Shown one piece after another: positions 38,547 to 46,561 of a stretch of 64,000 nt of DNA. The notes below the pieces were generated by a model, which worked only from the letters and a program-made list of their open reading frames with translations, had not been told where the DNA came from and did no database searches. The stretch comes from Candidatus Bacteroides pullicola (GTDB taxonomy: Bacteria > Bacteroidota > Bacteroidia > Bacteroidales > Bacteroidaceae), in contig DXCV01000033.1 in assembly GCA_019115825.1 (NCBI GenBank), positions 1 to 64,000 of the forward strand. The letters are read 5' to 3'. The position numbers and the translations under genes were made by a program. Every line of letters begins with the position of its first letter. Position 1 is the first letter of the stretch.

Positions 38547-40953
38547 TGCTGCGGTATTTTAGTTTTTGATAACTGTGATCTGTGATAATTGTGATGTATC
38601 CTCTGAGTTTCCACTGGCTCAGCATGTGCGAAGTGCCTTTTGCATCCATCCCTTGCATCAGCCGAAGTCGTTCGGCATCGGCTGTGGTGAACTCATCGGG
38701 TAACAGTTCCAACAAGTTGCGTGGGCCGGTATGTATTTTCCTTCCGCACATCGCTTCTTGGTTGGCCGCCTCGATGGCCTCACCGAAAAACTCCATCTTG
38801 CACCACATATCATATTGCAACGACCAGCGCACAAAGTCCTCCAACGTCTTGTCCCACGTGCAGCCCTGCGCCACATACAGTACACACGCCTTCAGGTAGG
38901 CTATCACATTGGCGCGGAAGCTCAGATTTTCGTACACCCGGCTTTGCGAGAGGCGGGCAAACTCGGCATTCTCCTCGCACAATTTTTTCGCCAACTTGTA
39001 TGCTTCGGGGCAATCTACCAATCCCGTGGCACGCACCAAGTTTTCGATATATGGACGCAATTCCTCGTCAAATGCGGCGTCATACGTGCCATAGACCGGC
39101 ATATCCGCACCGATTTCGCGCTCGGGGATGGTGCAGAAGTTGATGCGCGAGATGGGACCGTCCGTCAAGACCTTGGAGAAATAGCGCTTGCCTTTCTGGA
39201 TAGTTGTCGCGGCATTCCAGTTGAAGCGGATGGTAACTTTTTCTGTCACGCTCTGCGAACCTACGCGCGTCTGTCCGTAGCGGTTGCCGGGGTCGAACGC
39301 CAGACACATAATCTGGAATTGCTGTCCGCCCTTTCCGCTTCCCCGCAAGGCGTCGAATTGGTCTATCTCATTCAATTTTGTGTACAGGAAGTGTCCGTCC
39401 GCCTCTGCCGTGCGCATGACGAATGCCGGGTTGGTCATATCCGCATCAATCTCCTGAATGATAAGGCCTTCCGGGCGTTGCCGTTTGTCCTTGTTTGCGC
39501 CCTTCGAGTTGACTTCCTGCTTCCATTGCCGCTCACGTTCGAGGTTGCGTGCGTCGCGCTCGCGGATGTCCGCCATGATGCGGTTGATGGGTTCGCTGAT
39601 GCAATCCTTGCCCGCTCCGGTGCCTGCCATAAGGACGTTCATCAGCGTGGCCTCGTGCTCCACATTGTCAATGTATTTGAAGCGGACGCGGTGCAGGTGT
39701 GCGGCCAGCGAAGGGAAGACGGCGTGCGCCACGGCAGGTTTGTAGAGGTCCGGCGTGCGGCTGACCAGCAGCTTGATGAGCGGCGGTAATTTTTTCGGCA
39801 TGGGAGGGGCCCCCTCAACTCCCCCCGAGGGGGAGCTTATGGATACCCCCGCCGTATCGGGCTTCCCCCCGTATGGGGGGATTGAGGGGGGCTGTTGGAT
39901 TGAGGGGGGCTGTGGGTTGCAGCGTTCCACCGCTTCCTGCATCATCTTCGGCATTCCGCACCATTGCGCCGTGCAGGCAGAGTGTATTAGGCTTTTCATT
40001 TCCTCTTCACCCAATCCATAGCGCGGCATGATTTTCAACAAAAGCTCCTCATTATTGTCCGTGATGTGGCGCAAATGATACGCTAATCTGTGCAGCTTCG
40101 TGTTGCGCTCACCCTCCGCAGGTTCGCCACCGGCGAGGATGAACCATTGTTTGATAATTTCTGAATACGGGATGCCTTTGAAGGTATCCAAATTCCCCTC
40201 CTCCGGGGAGGAGGGGTGGCCAACGGCCGGGGTGGTAGCGGCAGCAACCAACGCAATATTCCCCGCGAGCGACTTCGCTACCACCTCCCCCTTCGGGTAC
40301 TTACCCCCTCCTTGCTCCCCCGTTTCCCGGGGGAGGGCAACCTCCTCGGAGGAGGAGAATTGAGTTACCTCGTTGCGTGCGGCAACCTCCGCGGAAAACA
40401 ACCGTTCCTCGTCAATATACAGGATATACTCCTCCGGCACCGCGAACGATGACCGTGCCAAGTCCTTGACGCTCTGGTCATAATTCGGGTCGTTCAACTG
40501 CTGCGACATCCAGCGTTGCGCCCCTGCCAAGTCCATGCCCGGCGGGATGACAAACACCAGGCGCAGCCCCTCGCGCGAGGGCGTGATGTGCGCCAGGACG
40601 ATGCCCAACTCCTCCCTGCGCTCCTCGACGACGTGCTCATAATACTCCCACGGTGCTTCCAGGTGGTCGATGTCATACATGGAGAGGCCGGTGGGCACGG
40701 CGTCCGCATTCAGCCTCCGTCCGCCGGGGAAAGTGGCGTGGAATGTAAATATCGGCAACCGCTTCTTCTCACGGTTTTTCAATTCCTCAAACTCTTCTTT
40801 TGCCAGTTCTCCCCGCTTCCATTGTTCCCAGGCGTCGGCGATGCCTGCACAGACCGTGGCCACGTAGTCCGAGCGCACGGCTTTCCAAAACAGTTCCGGG
40901 GTGCAGGTGCGCACCTCGCGACTTCTAACGTTGTTTGATATTCCGAATGACAT
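38521..40953 (-). CDS. BT4734/BF3469-like protein: VirE N-terminal / primase-like domain plus DUF3987
   Basis: N-terminal KRLPIFTFHATFPGGRRLNADAVPTGLSMYDIDHL..GIVLAHITPSREGLRLVF; C-terminal DUF3987 ATPase-like region; contains palindromic repeat insertions. Confidence 0.88.
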   Translation of the reverse strand: MSFGISNNVRSREVRTCTPELFWKAVRSDYVATVCAGIADAWEQWKRGELAKEEFEELKNREKKRLPIFTFHATFPGGRRLNADAVPTGLSMYDIDHLEAPWEYYEHVVEERREELGIVLAHITPSREGLRLVFVIPPGMDLAGAQRWMSQQLNDPNYDQSVKDLARSSFAVPEEYILYIDEERLFSAEVAARNEVTQFSSSEEVALPRETGEQGGGKYPKGEVVAKSLAGNIALVAAATTPAVGHPSSPEEGNLDTFKGIPYSEIIKQWFILAGGEPAEGERNTKLHRLAYHLRHITDNNEELLLKIMPRYGLGEEEMKSLIHSACTAQWCGMPKMMQEAVERCNPQPPSIQQPPSIPPYGGKPDTAGVSISSPSGGVEGAPPMPKKLPPLIKLLVSRTPDLYKPAVAHAVFPSLAAHLHRVRFKYIDNVEHEATLMNVLMAGTGAGKDCISEPINRIMADIRERDARNLERERQWKQEVNSKGANKDKRQRPEGLIIQEIDADMTNPAFVMRTAEADGHFLYTKLNEIDQFDALRGSGKGGQQFQIMCLAFDPGNRYGQTRVGSQSVTEKVTIRFNWNAATTIQKGKRYFSKVLTDGPISRINFCTIPEREIGADMPVYGTYDAAFDEELRPYIENLVRATGLVDCPEAYKLAKKLCEENAEFARLSQSRVYENLSFRANVIAYLKACVLYVAQGCTWDKTLEDFVRWSLQYDMWCKMEFFGEAIEAANQEAMCGRKIHTGPRNLLELLPDEFTTADAERLRLMQGMDAKGTSHMLSQWKLRGYITIITDHSYQKLKYRSNGIDLKAN
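39795..39916. repeat. GC-rich palindromic/tandem element within the VirE/DUF3987 CDS
   Basis: gaggggccccctcaactccccccgagggggag...ccccccgtatggggggattgaggggggctgttggattgaggggggctgtgg; encodes PQPPSIQQPPSIPPYGGKPDTAGVSISSPSGGVEGAP. Confidence 0.75.
40191..40361. repeat. 171-bp palindromic element in frame within the VirE/DUF3987 CDS
   Basis: AATTCcCCTCCTCCGgGGAGG ... CCTCCTCGGAGGAGGaGAATT inverted ends; length is a multiple of 3. Confidence 0.78.
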
Positions 40954-40962
40954 GATGATTAG

Positions 40963-41098
40963 GAGCCCCTCCCTACCTCCCCCGATGGGGAGGAGTTCAG
41001 AGCATTTTTTTGATTTATTAATCAGTTATTATTATACATAATTCTCTCAGATGGTTGTAACGGGTCCCCTCCCCTTCGGGGGGAGGAGGGAGGGGGCT
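40963..41098. repeat. Intergenic GC-rich inverted repeat
   Basis: AGCCCCTCCCTACCTCC inverted as GGAGGAGGGAGGGGGCT around an AT-rich centre. Confidence 0.7.
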
Positions 41099-41411
41099 AT
41101 TCCCACGCTCCTCCGAACACATTATCCACGAAATCCGAGGCCTGCCGGCTCTCCTCCTCGATGGCCTGTGCGGGCAGGATGTCCGCCTCGTCAAGGTTCA
41201 CTACGAGAGAGAGGCGCACGTTTTTCTTGCTCACGCTGGCCCGTCCGTGGGGCAACTTCATATAGAGGCTTCCCGGCTGGGAACAGGATTTGTTGTGTTC
41301 GTTGAAGTTGCCTTCCGTGGGACTGGTCAGTCCGATGGTGCCTTGGATGCGGCTTCCGCCCGAGATAAGACGCTTGTAGGCAGCGTCGCTAAGTTGTAAA
41401 GTAATATTCAT
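41097..41411 (-). CDS. Hypothetical protein (104 aa), upstream of VirE gene
   Basis: Intact ORF with host-like codon pattern, same strand and spacing as VirE operon. Confidence 0.65.
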   Translation of the reverse strand: MNITLQLSDAAYKRLISGGSRIQGTIGLTSPTEGNFNEHNKSCSQPGSLYMKLPHGRASVSKKNVRLSLVVNLDEADILPAQAIEEESRQASDFVDNVFGGAWE

Positions 41412-41432
41412 AATGGTTAATGGATAATGGTT

Positions 41433-41714
41433 TCACGCCAGGCGTGCGATGTAGATTTGGTTCTCGTAGCGCGTCGCCCCGTTCTTGTCCTGGTAGGCGC
41501 GTTGGCGGATGGTGGCCTGCACCGTGTGCAGCATGGCGGGGTCCAGCTCGGGGCAGCTGAGGGCGGCGTCGCCCGTCATTTCGGCATAGAACTCGTCGAT
41601 GCCGTCCGTCAGCAGGAAGCCGCGGCTGTGGAAGGTGCGTTGCGTGCCGTCCTGCGCGGTGTAGGTGCGGGAGGCGAGGGGGTGTTGCTTGATGATGCGT
41701 ACAAGTTTTTCCAT
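41433..41714 (-). CDS. Hypothetical protein (93 aa)
   Basis: MEKLVRIIKQHPLASRTYTAQDGTQRTFHSRGFLLTDGIDEFYAEMTGDAA...; same apparent operon as 41097-41411. Confidence 0.65.
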   Translation of the reverse strand: MEKLVRIIKQHPLASRTYTAQDGTQRTFHSRGFLLTDGIDEFYAEMTGDAALSCPELDPAMLHTVQATIRQRAYQDKNGATRYENQIYIARLA

Positions 41715-41898
41715 ACGAATTTAAAGTTTGATGGGTTGTCCGTAGCACTATTGCCACGGCTTCTGAATGCGAAATTACGCAAGGGGCTTCATGGATTGAT
41801 TTTCCGGCGGCAAGATATTTTCCTCTTGTCCAACAAGTCCAACCGTTTGGCCGTGTCTTGTCCGGCGAGTCCAAGCCATTGTCCAACTACCAACAAAA

Positions 41899-41953
41899 AA
41901 ATCCCATTACCTTCAGAGTTGAGGAGGCCTCTTCAGGGTAATGGGAATCTTTT
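41899..41953. terminator. Bidirectional terminator hairpin separating the VirE operon and HerA operon
   Basis: aaaaaaATCCCATTACC...GGGTAATGGGAatctttttt. Confidence 0.8.
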
Positions 41954-41972
41954 TTGCAGGAGGTGACCCGGC

Positions 41973-43010
41973 CTATTGCTGGCTCTTCTCCTTGTCCATC
42001 CTTTGTTTCAGATCCACGAGCTTTTTGTACAGTCCTGTGTAGGCTATGGAATATATACGCTCCATTTTAGCTTGTTCCATTTGCAGGTATTTGCGTTTGG
42101 CCCACATGTCTTGGAGAGTTATTATCGTTTTGGCTTTTCCGTATCTCCATAGTCTTTTTTCTTCGGAGATTGACTTGGCAAGATGTCGTTTGTATTTGTT
42201 CCACTCATCGGAGCTGGCTATTGAAAAGACGGTGGGATACCAATCCAACATTTGGTCTATGAAGGAGGTGACGGCAAAGTTGTTTTTTCCTACGCGGGCT
42301 TCTTCAATGGCCTTCACGATGTAATACCATTCCCCCTGCACGCCGGGATTGATTCGCATCTCTTGCGGTGTCCCATATATTATGGAAGCGTCTCCTGTAT
42401 CAATGGCAGCGGCAATGGTTGAACGTAGTGCGATTAACTTCCTGTTTGTGTCAAACAAGCGTTCATTGAATATCAGATTTTTCAGCAGGTCTTCTTCTTC
42501 TCCTTCTTCATGGTCTTCTTCGGCAGAGGCAGGCGTGCCGAAGTGGATGTCCCCATTGATGTTGAAAAAAAATTTCGTTGTATGGCCAGGGGCATTTTTC
42601 TTCTCATGTATTATTTTCGTCAGCAAATCATCTATTGTCTTTGTCAAACAATACCAGGAAAAGAATCCGTCAAGTTCTTCTTGATTGATATGTCCATCGC
42701 ACAGGAAATTCCATTTGTATATGAATTTGATGCAATCGAAGTCGCCCTTGTCCAAGTCGAAACAGCTTTTCCAGATGAGATAAAATTCCCTGCTTTCGCA
42801 ATCTTTGGCAATGCTTGCGCGTTTGTCACGAAGCACCCGTGTGAGTTCCTCTACATCATTGGGGGAAACCCGCATCTTCAGTTCGCGCCAGAATGCTGTA
42901 AGCACTTTTTTCCAGGATTCTGAGGCCACATAGGTCAATTTGTATCTTTGGAAAAAACCTTCGTAATCATGGTTTTGCAATGCCGGATATTTATCTTTCC
43001 GCTCATCCAT
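41973..43010 (-). CDS. Hypothetical protein, last gene of HerA/NurA/HSP90/radical-SAM operon
   Basis: MDERKDKYPALQNHDYEGFFQRYKLTYVASESWKKVLTAFW...; ORF overlaps the 3' end of the radical-SAM gene (ORF maximum start 43040). Confidence 0.8.
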   Translation of the reverse strand: MDERKDKYPALQNHDYEGFFQRYKLTYVASESWKKVLTAFWRELKMRVSPNDVEELTRVLRDKRASIAKDCESREFYLIWKSCFDLDKGDFDCIKFIYKWNFLCDGHINQEELDGFFSWYCLTKTIDDLLTKIIHEKKNAPGHTTKFFFNINGDIHFGTPASAEEDHEEGEEEDLLKNLIFNERLFDTNRKLIALRSTIAAAIDTGDASIIYGTPQEMRINPGVQGEWYYIVKAIEEARVGKNNFAVTSFIDQMLDWYPTVFSIASSDEWNKYKRHLAKSISEEKRLWRYGKAKTIITLQDMWAKRKYLQMEQAKMERIYSIAYTGLYKKLVDLKQRMDKEKSQQ

Positions 43011-44934
43011 TATTCTCAACTGACTGTCTTGACGCATCAAATTCTTTCTTTAATTGATATAATTTAGACTTATGGTTTGCAATCTCGCTCCGATAGTTTT
43101 TGTAGAAGGTCAGAATTTCCCTGAACTTCTTGTTGTCGGTCAACTCTTCTATGTGGTTGAAGTCATTGTCATAAATAAGGGGCAGAAGTTCTTCTCTTTC
43201 TTTGTCAGACAATGCTTCCATGGACTCGCGCCATTTTTGTGTATATCCCAAGTGTTCAAAGAAGTAGCGGAACAACAGGAACGTTTCGGGCATGGTCAAT
43301 AGTTCCATGAATTCGTTTTCGTCCTTGCCAAAGGCTTTTTCAAAGAAAGATTTTCCTTTCCCTATTTTCCCTTTGGTAGCGTTCAGGATGACTTGCACGG
43401 CCCGGATATATTTTTTGTTCCAATGGATGCCTATGAAGTCCCGGTCGTGGCTATGTTCCCCGTTTATCGGATGGTACTTCATGGGAAAAGAATAGATGTT
43501 CACCTTCATCTTCTCGCACAAGTCTACGTTGATGCGCATCCTGTGATACAGGTCTGTAGGTTTGTCCTGGTAGTTGTAGAGCAAATAGTTCGAAAAATTC
43601 TTTATGCCCCGATCCCGGCTCATTGTCAATGCCCGCACGTAGGATTGCTCCGTCTTGACGTCGTCAAAGGCTATCCGGAGTGGACGTATGGGGATTTGGG
43701 CCAATAATCCGACCCTTTCCTCGTTGAACAAACGAGCATCTACGCCTTGGTTGAAATCCACATAGCGCAATCTGCCCTTGCTTTTGCCAGGCGCATACTT
43801 CTTGTCAAAATACGGTGCGAAGTTCTTGTAAGTCGCTATCAAGGCTTCGCGCGAGCAAGTCTCCAAGTGGAGCAGTCCGTTTTGTTCCCGCAGTTTGTAG
43901 ATGTTCATCCGTTCGTCTTCGTCCAGCAGTTTGCATTCGTTGATGGCCTGCAGCAGTTTGAAGGTCTTTTTGGTATAGGCCCGGTCGTTCAGCCTCAGGC
44001 GCAGGTTGCGTATGGCAATGTCATATTGGTTCGGCTCCACGAATTTGGATCCCGGCGTGAAACCGCATTTCTTTATGTCATCTATGATTGCAGGCAGTTG
44101 TTTGGAAGCCAATACATTGTTATCCATCAGCAATAAGTTCTGCTGCTCTCCGTACAAGCGACGCGTGCGCTCGATGCGTTCGACAAGAGGTATGTATTCC
44201 TGATACTGGGGTTCCAACGTCCATACAGCACAAAACGGGCATCGGCGGATGCAACCGCGCGTGGCATAGCCATAGTATGCGTCGCTATCGGGATATACAT
44301 AGTCTATTTCGTCCAGGATGGAATAATCCAAAGGCAGTTCGTCTATGACATACGGGTTGTCGGCATCTATGTCCTGGTAGGGCGTATGAAGCGTCCCGCG
44401 ATGAGGCTTGATGCCTGTTGCCGCTTCTATCTCTTCGGGTTGAATGGTAGCCAGCACCCCGCCTACCATCAGGTTGGCAGGATCTTTCACCATGGTTTTG
44501 GCAAATTCGATGGTTTCTATCGTGATGTCCCAGTAGAATGTGAACAACGTGGTGACACCTACCCAATCCCAACGGGGATGCATTTTGTACTCGCCGCTGT
44601 GATAAAACTTCTTGTAATGTTCCAGCCAAGGGTAGATGAAGATGGACATCCTTGAATCATCTACTTTGATTTTTTCCAGATCTTCCTTTTTCCTGTATCT
44701 GATATAGGTTCCTATCTGGGAGAGGCGGCGTTTCCAGTCTATCGCATCATCTACCTTGCTCAGTTGCGTCACACATTCTTCCGCTATCTGATTTACGATA
44801 AATGCGTTCAAATCTCCCTTGTAGAATACCACGTCATCACCACGCAGGCGGAAATAAGTGGCCAGCTTCATCAAGCCGATGGGTGGGAATTTGTTCTTGT
44901 AATTGGGCTCTAATAATAATACTCTGCGGTTCAT
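43003..44934 (-). CDS. Radical SAM protein with N-terminal B12-binding-like domain
   Basis: RVLLLEPNYKNKFPPIGLMKLATYFRLRGDDVVF; YATRGCIRRCPFCAVWTLEP (CxxxCxxC); NLLLMDNNVLASKQL; RYVDFNQGVDARLF. Confidence 0.88.
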   Translation of the reverse strand: MNRRVLLLEPNYKNKFPPIGLMKLATYFRLRGDDVVFYKGDLNAFIVNQIAEECVTQLSKVDDAIDWKRRLSQIGTYIRYRKKEDLEKIKVDDSRMSIFIYPWLEHYKKFYHSGEYKMHPRWDWVGVTTLFTFYWDITIETIEFAKTMVKDPANLMVGGVLATIQPEEIEAATGIKPHRGTLHTPYQDIDADNPYVIDELPLDYSILDEIDYVYPDSDAYYGYATRGCIRRCPFCAVWTLEPQYQEYIPLVERIERTRRLYGEQQNLLLMDNNVLASKQLPAIIDDIKKCGFTPGSKFVEPNQYDIAIRNLRLRLNDRAYTKKTFKLLQAINECKLLDEDERMNIYKLREQNGLLHLETCSREALIATYKNFAPYFDKKYAPGKSKGRLRYVDFNQGVDARLFNEERVGLLAQIPIRPLRIAFDDVKTEQSYVRALTMSRDRGIKNFSNYLLYNYQDKPTDLYHRMRINVDLCEKMKVNIYSFPMKYHPINGEHSHDRDFIGIHWNKKYIRAVQVILNATKGKIGKGKSFFEKAFGKDENEFMELLTMPETFLLFRYFFEHLGYTQKWRESMEALSDKEREELLPLIYDNDFNHIEELTDNKKFREILTFYKNYRSEIANHKSKLYQLKKEFDASRQSVENNG

Positions 44935-46559
44935 TCCTTCATCAACTCTTTTTCTATCTTCAAAATCAGGCTATCGCGCATGTTCTCGTCCGCAATGGCA
45001 TTGTAAATGGCGGCGTAGACTACATTGATTATGTTTTTTTCTTTCTCGTCGAATTTTCGATAGGATTCCCTGTCGGTTCGCAGCAAGCAGCGAGGAACCT
45101 CACTGGATGATGCGGGGAAAGTCTCTTTGTCGGCCGTGTGGGCATACGGGTGTTCCTGTTGCTTATATGCGGTCGACTCTTGGGGTGTAGCAGCCGGAAC
45201 AGTCTTGGGGAGGATGGAATCTGCATTGCTGTAAATAAGGCGGAGCGGTGAATTCTTTTCTTCCATCTTACGCTGTAGTTTCTCTATCTTTTGCTCAGCC
45301 GCTTCCTTGTTCTTCTTGAACTGTTCAAAGTCTTTTTCATCCTTCTCCCGCTCTGCTGGTGCAATGTAACCGGTTACTTTCTTCTTCTCCAGCTTTTCTT
45401 GCTTTTCAAGGGCTTTGTCATAGTCATCCCGTGCGCTTCTCATTTTTGACGCATCATTGCAAAGTTCCTTGAGCACCTTGAAATCTTCTCTTACCCAGTT
45501 CTCGAAGTCGGGACGGTAATCGCTTTCACGGATGTAGTCACGGCGTGCGTCGGGCACCAATTCCGGAGCCTCCACATGCAATTCGCCATAAAAATATTGG
45601 GAAAAACGCTTGTCGCCTTCCGCCGCGAAGAAATTGCGGCAAGTGCGTTCGTCCCCCACTTGGATATTCTTGCACCTCAAGCGCATTCCGTATGCCAGGT
45701 TTTCGGAAGGTATTTGCCCACGCAACTCCGAGATAGAATACCATCCCCAATAAACCATATTGTCGTCTTGGTTTTTCTTGCTGAAAAATTGAATGTCCTT
45801 GACATCATAATCACCATTGCGTTTGTCTCTTATACTTGTGGTATAGGCTTTGTAAATCTGCTCTTCGGCCTGCTCGTCCCCCACATAGATGTTGTAGACA
45901 TCGAGGGACAGGCCGTTGCTGCGGACAAAGTCCTTGATCTTGGCAGCAAATCTGGTGAACGAGGTGGGGTAGTCTACCGGCGATACAAGGGACAAATAGT
46001 CACGAATGTTTCCCACGTCGAGCAGGCGGTCGTCTTTGACGTTCTCCAGAATGACCTTGAAGTAGTGTTTCGCATTCTCTTCGGGTTGCTCTTCAAACGA
46101 GGTGCAATCGTCTATCACGTCTCCGGCTTCGCTTTCGTCCATGTCGTCGTCGAGGATGCGGCTCATCTTATCGGCATCCCAGCGCATGATGGTCTTTACC
46201 TCTTCACCCTTAGCCGAAGTCTCGAAGACCAGCATCGAACAATATCCCAATCCGCCCAGGCGGCCTATCCCGCGGAAGCCTTTCTGCTCTCCACGTTTCT
46301 TTCTCGAAGCGGCCACGTCAAGGAGTTGGCTTCTGTCTTCATGCCTCACCCCTGTGGCCGTGTCTTCTATCTCTATTCTGCGCCGGTCGCGGAAAATCCG
46401 CACATGGATGCTATAATAGTCGTCCTCCTCAAGGTGTTGTTCGCGTGCCAAGTCTATTTGGTCTGCTGCGTTTTGGATATATTCACGATAGATGCACCTA
46501 CTGTCTTCGTACATGCTCCGGGTGAGCGATTCTATGACGTTTTTGCCGATTTTTGCCAT
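44931..46559 (-). CDS. HSP90-like / GHKL ATPase protein
   Basis: YREYIQNAADQI (ExxxN), IEDTATGV (DxxxG), KGFRGIGRLGGL (GxxGxG). Confidence 0.87.
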   Translation of the reverse strand: MAKIGKNVIESLTRSMYEDSRCIYREYIQNAADQIDLAREQHLEEDDYYSIHVRIFRDRRRIEIEDTATGVRHEDRSQLLDVAASRKKRGEQKGFRGIGRLGGLGYCSMLVFETSAKGEEVKTIMRWDADKMSRILDDDMDESEAGDVIDDCTSFEEQPEENAKHYFKVILENVKDDRLLDVGNIRDYLSLVSPVDYPTSFTRFAAKIKDFVRSNGLSLDVYNIYVGDEQAEEQIYKAYTTSIRDKRNGDYDVKDIQFFSKKNQDDNMVYWGWYSISELRGQIPSENLAYGMRLRCKNIQVGDERTCRNFFAAEGDKRFSQYFYGELHVEAPELVPDARRDYIRESDYRPDFENWVREDFKVLKELCNDASKMRSARDDYDKALEKQEKLEKKKVTGYIAPAEREKDEKDFEQFKKNKEAAEQKIEKLQRKMEEKNSPLRLIYSNADSILPKTVPAATPQESTAYKQQEHPYAHTADKETFPASSSEVPRCLLRTDRESYRKFDEKEKNIINVVYAAIYNAIADENMRDSLILKIEKELMKE

Positions 46560-46561
46560 GG

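Noticed and set aside
39700-40370. Repeat-bearing parts of VirE/DUF3987 as evidence of a pseudogene
   Set aside because: The ORF stays open through both repeat segments and conserved domains lie on each side, so in-frame insertion or linker expansion fits better than decay.
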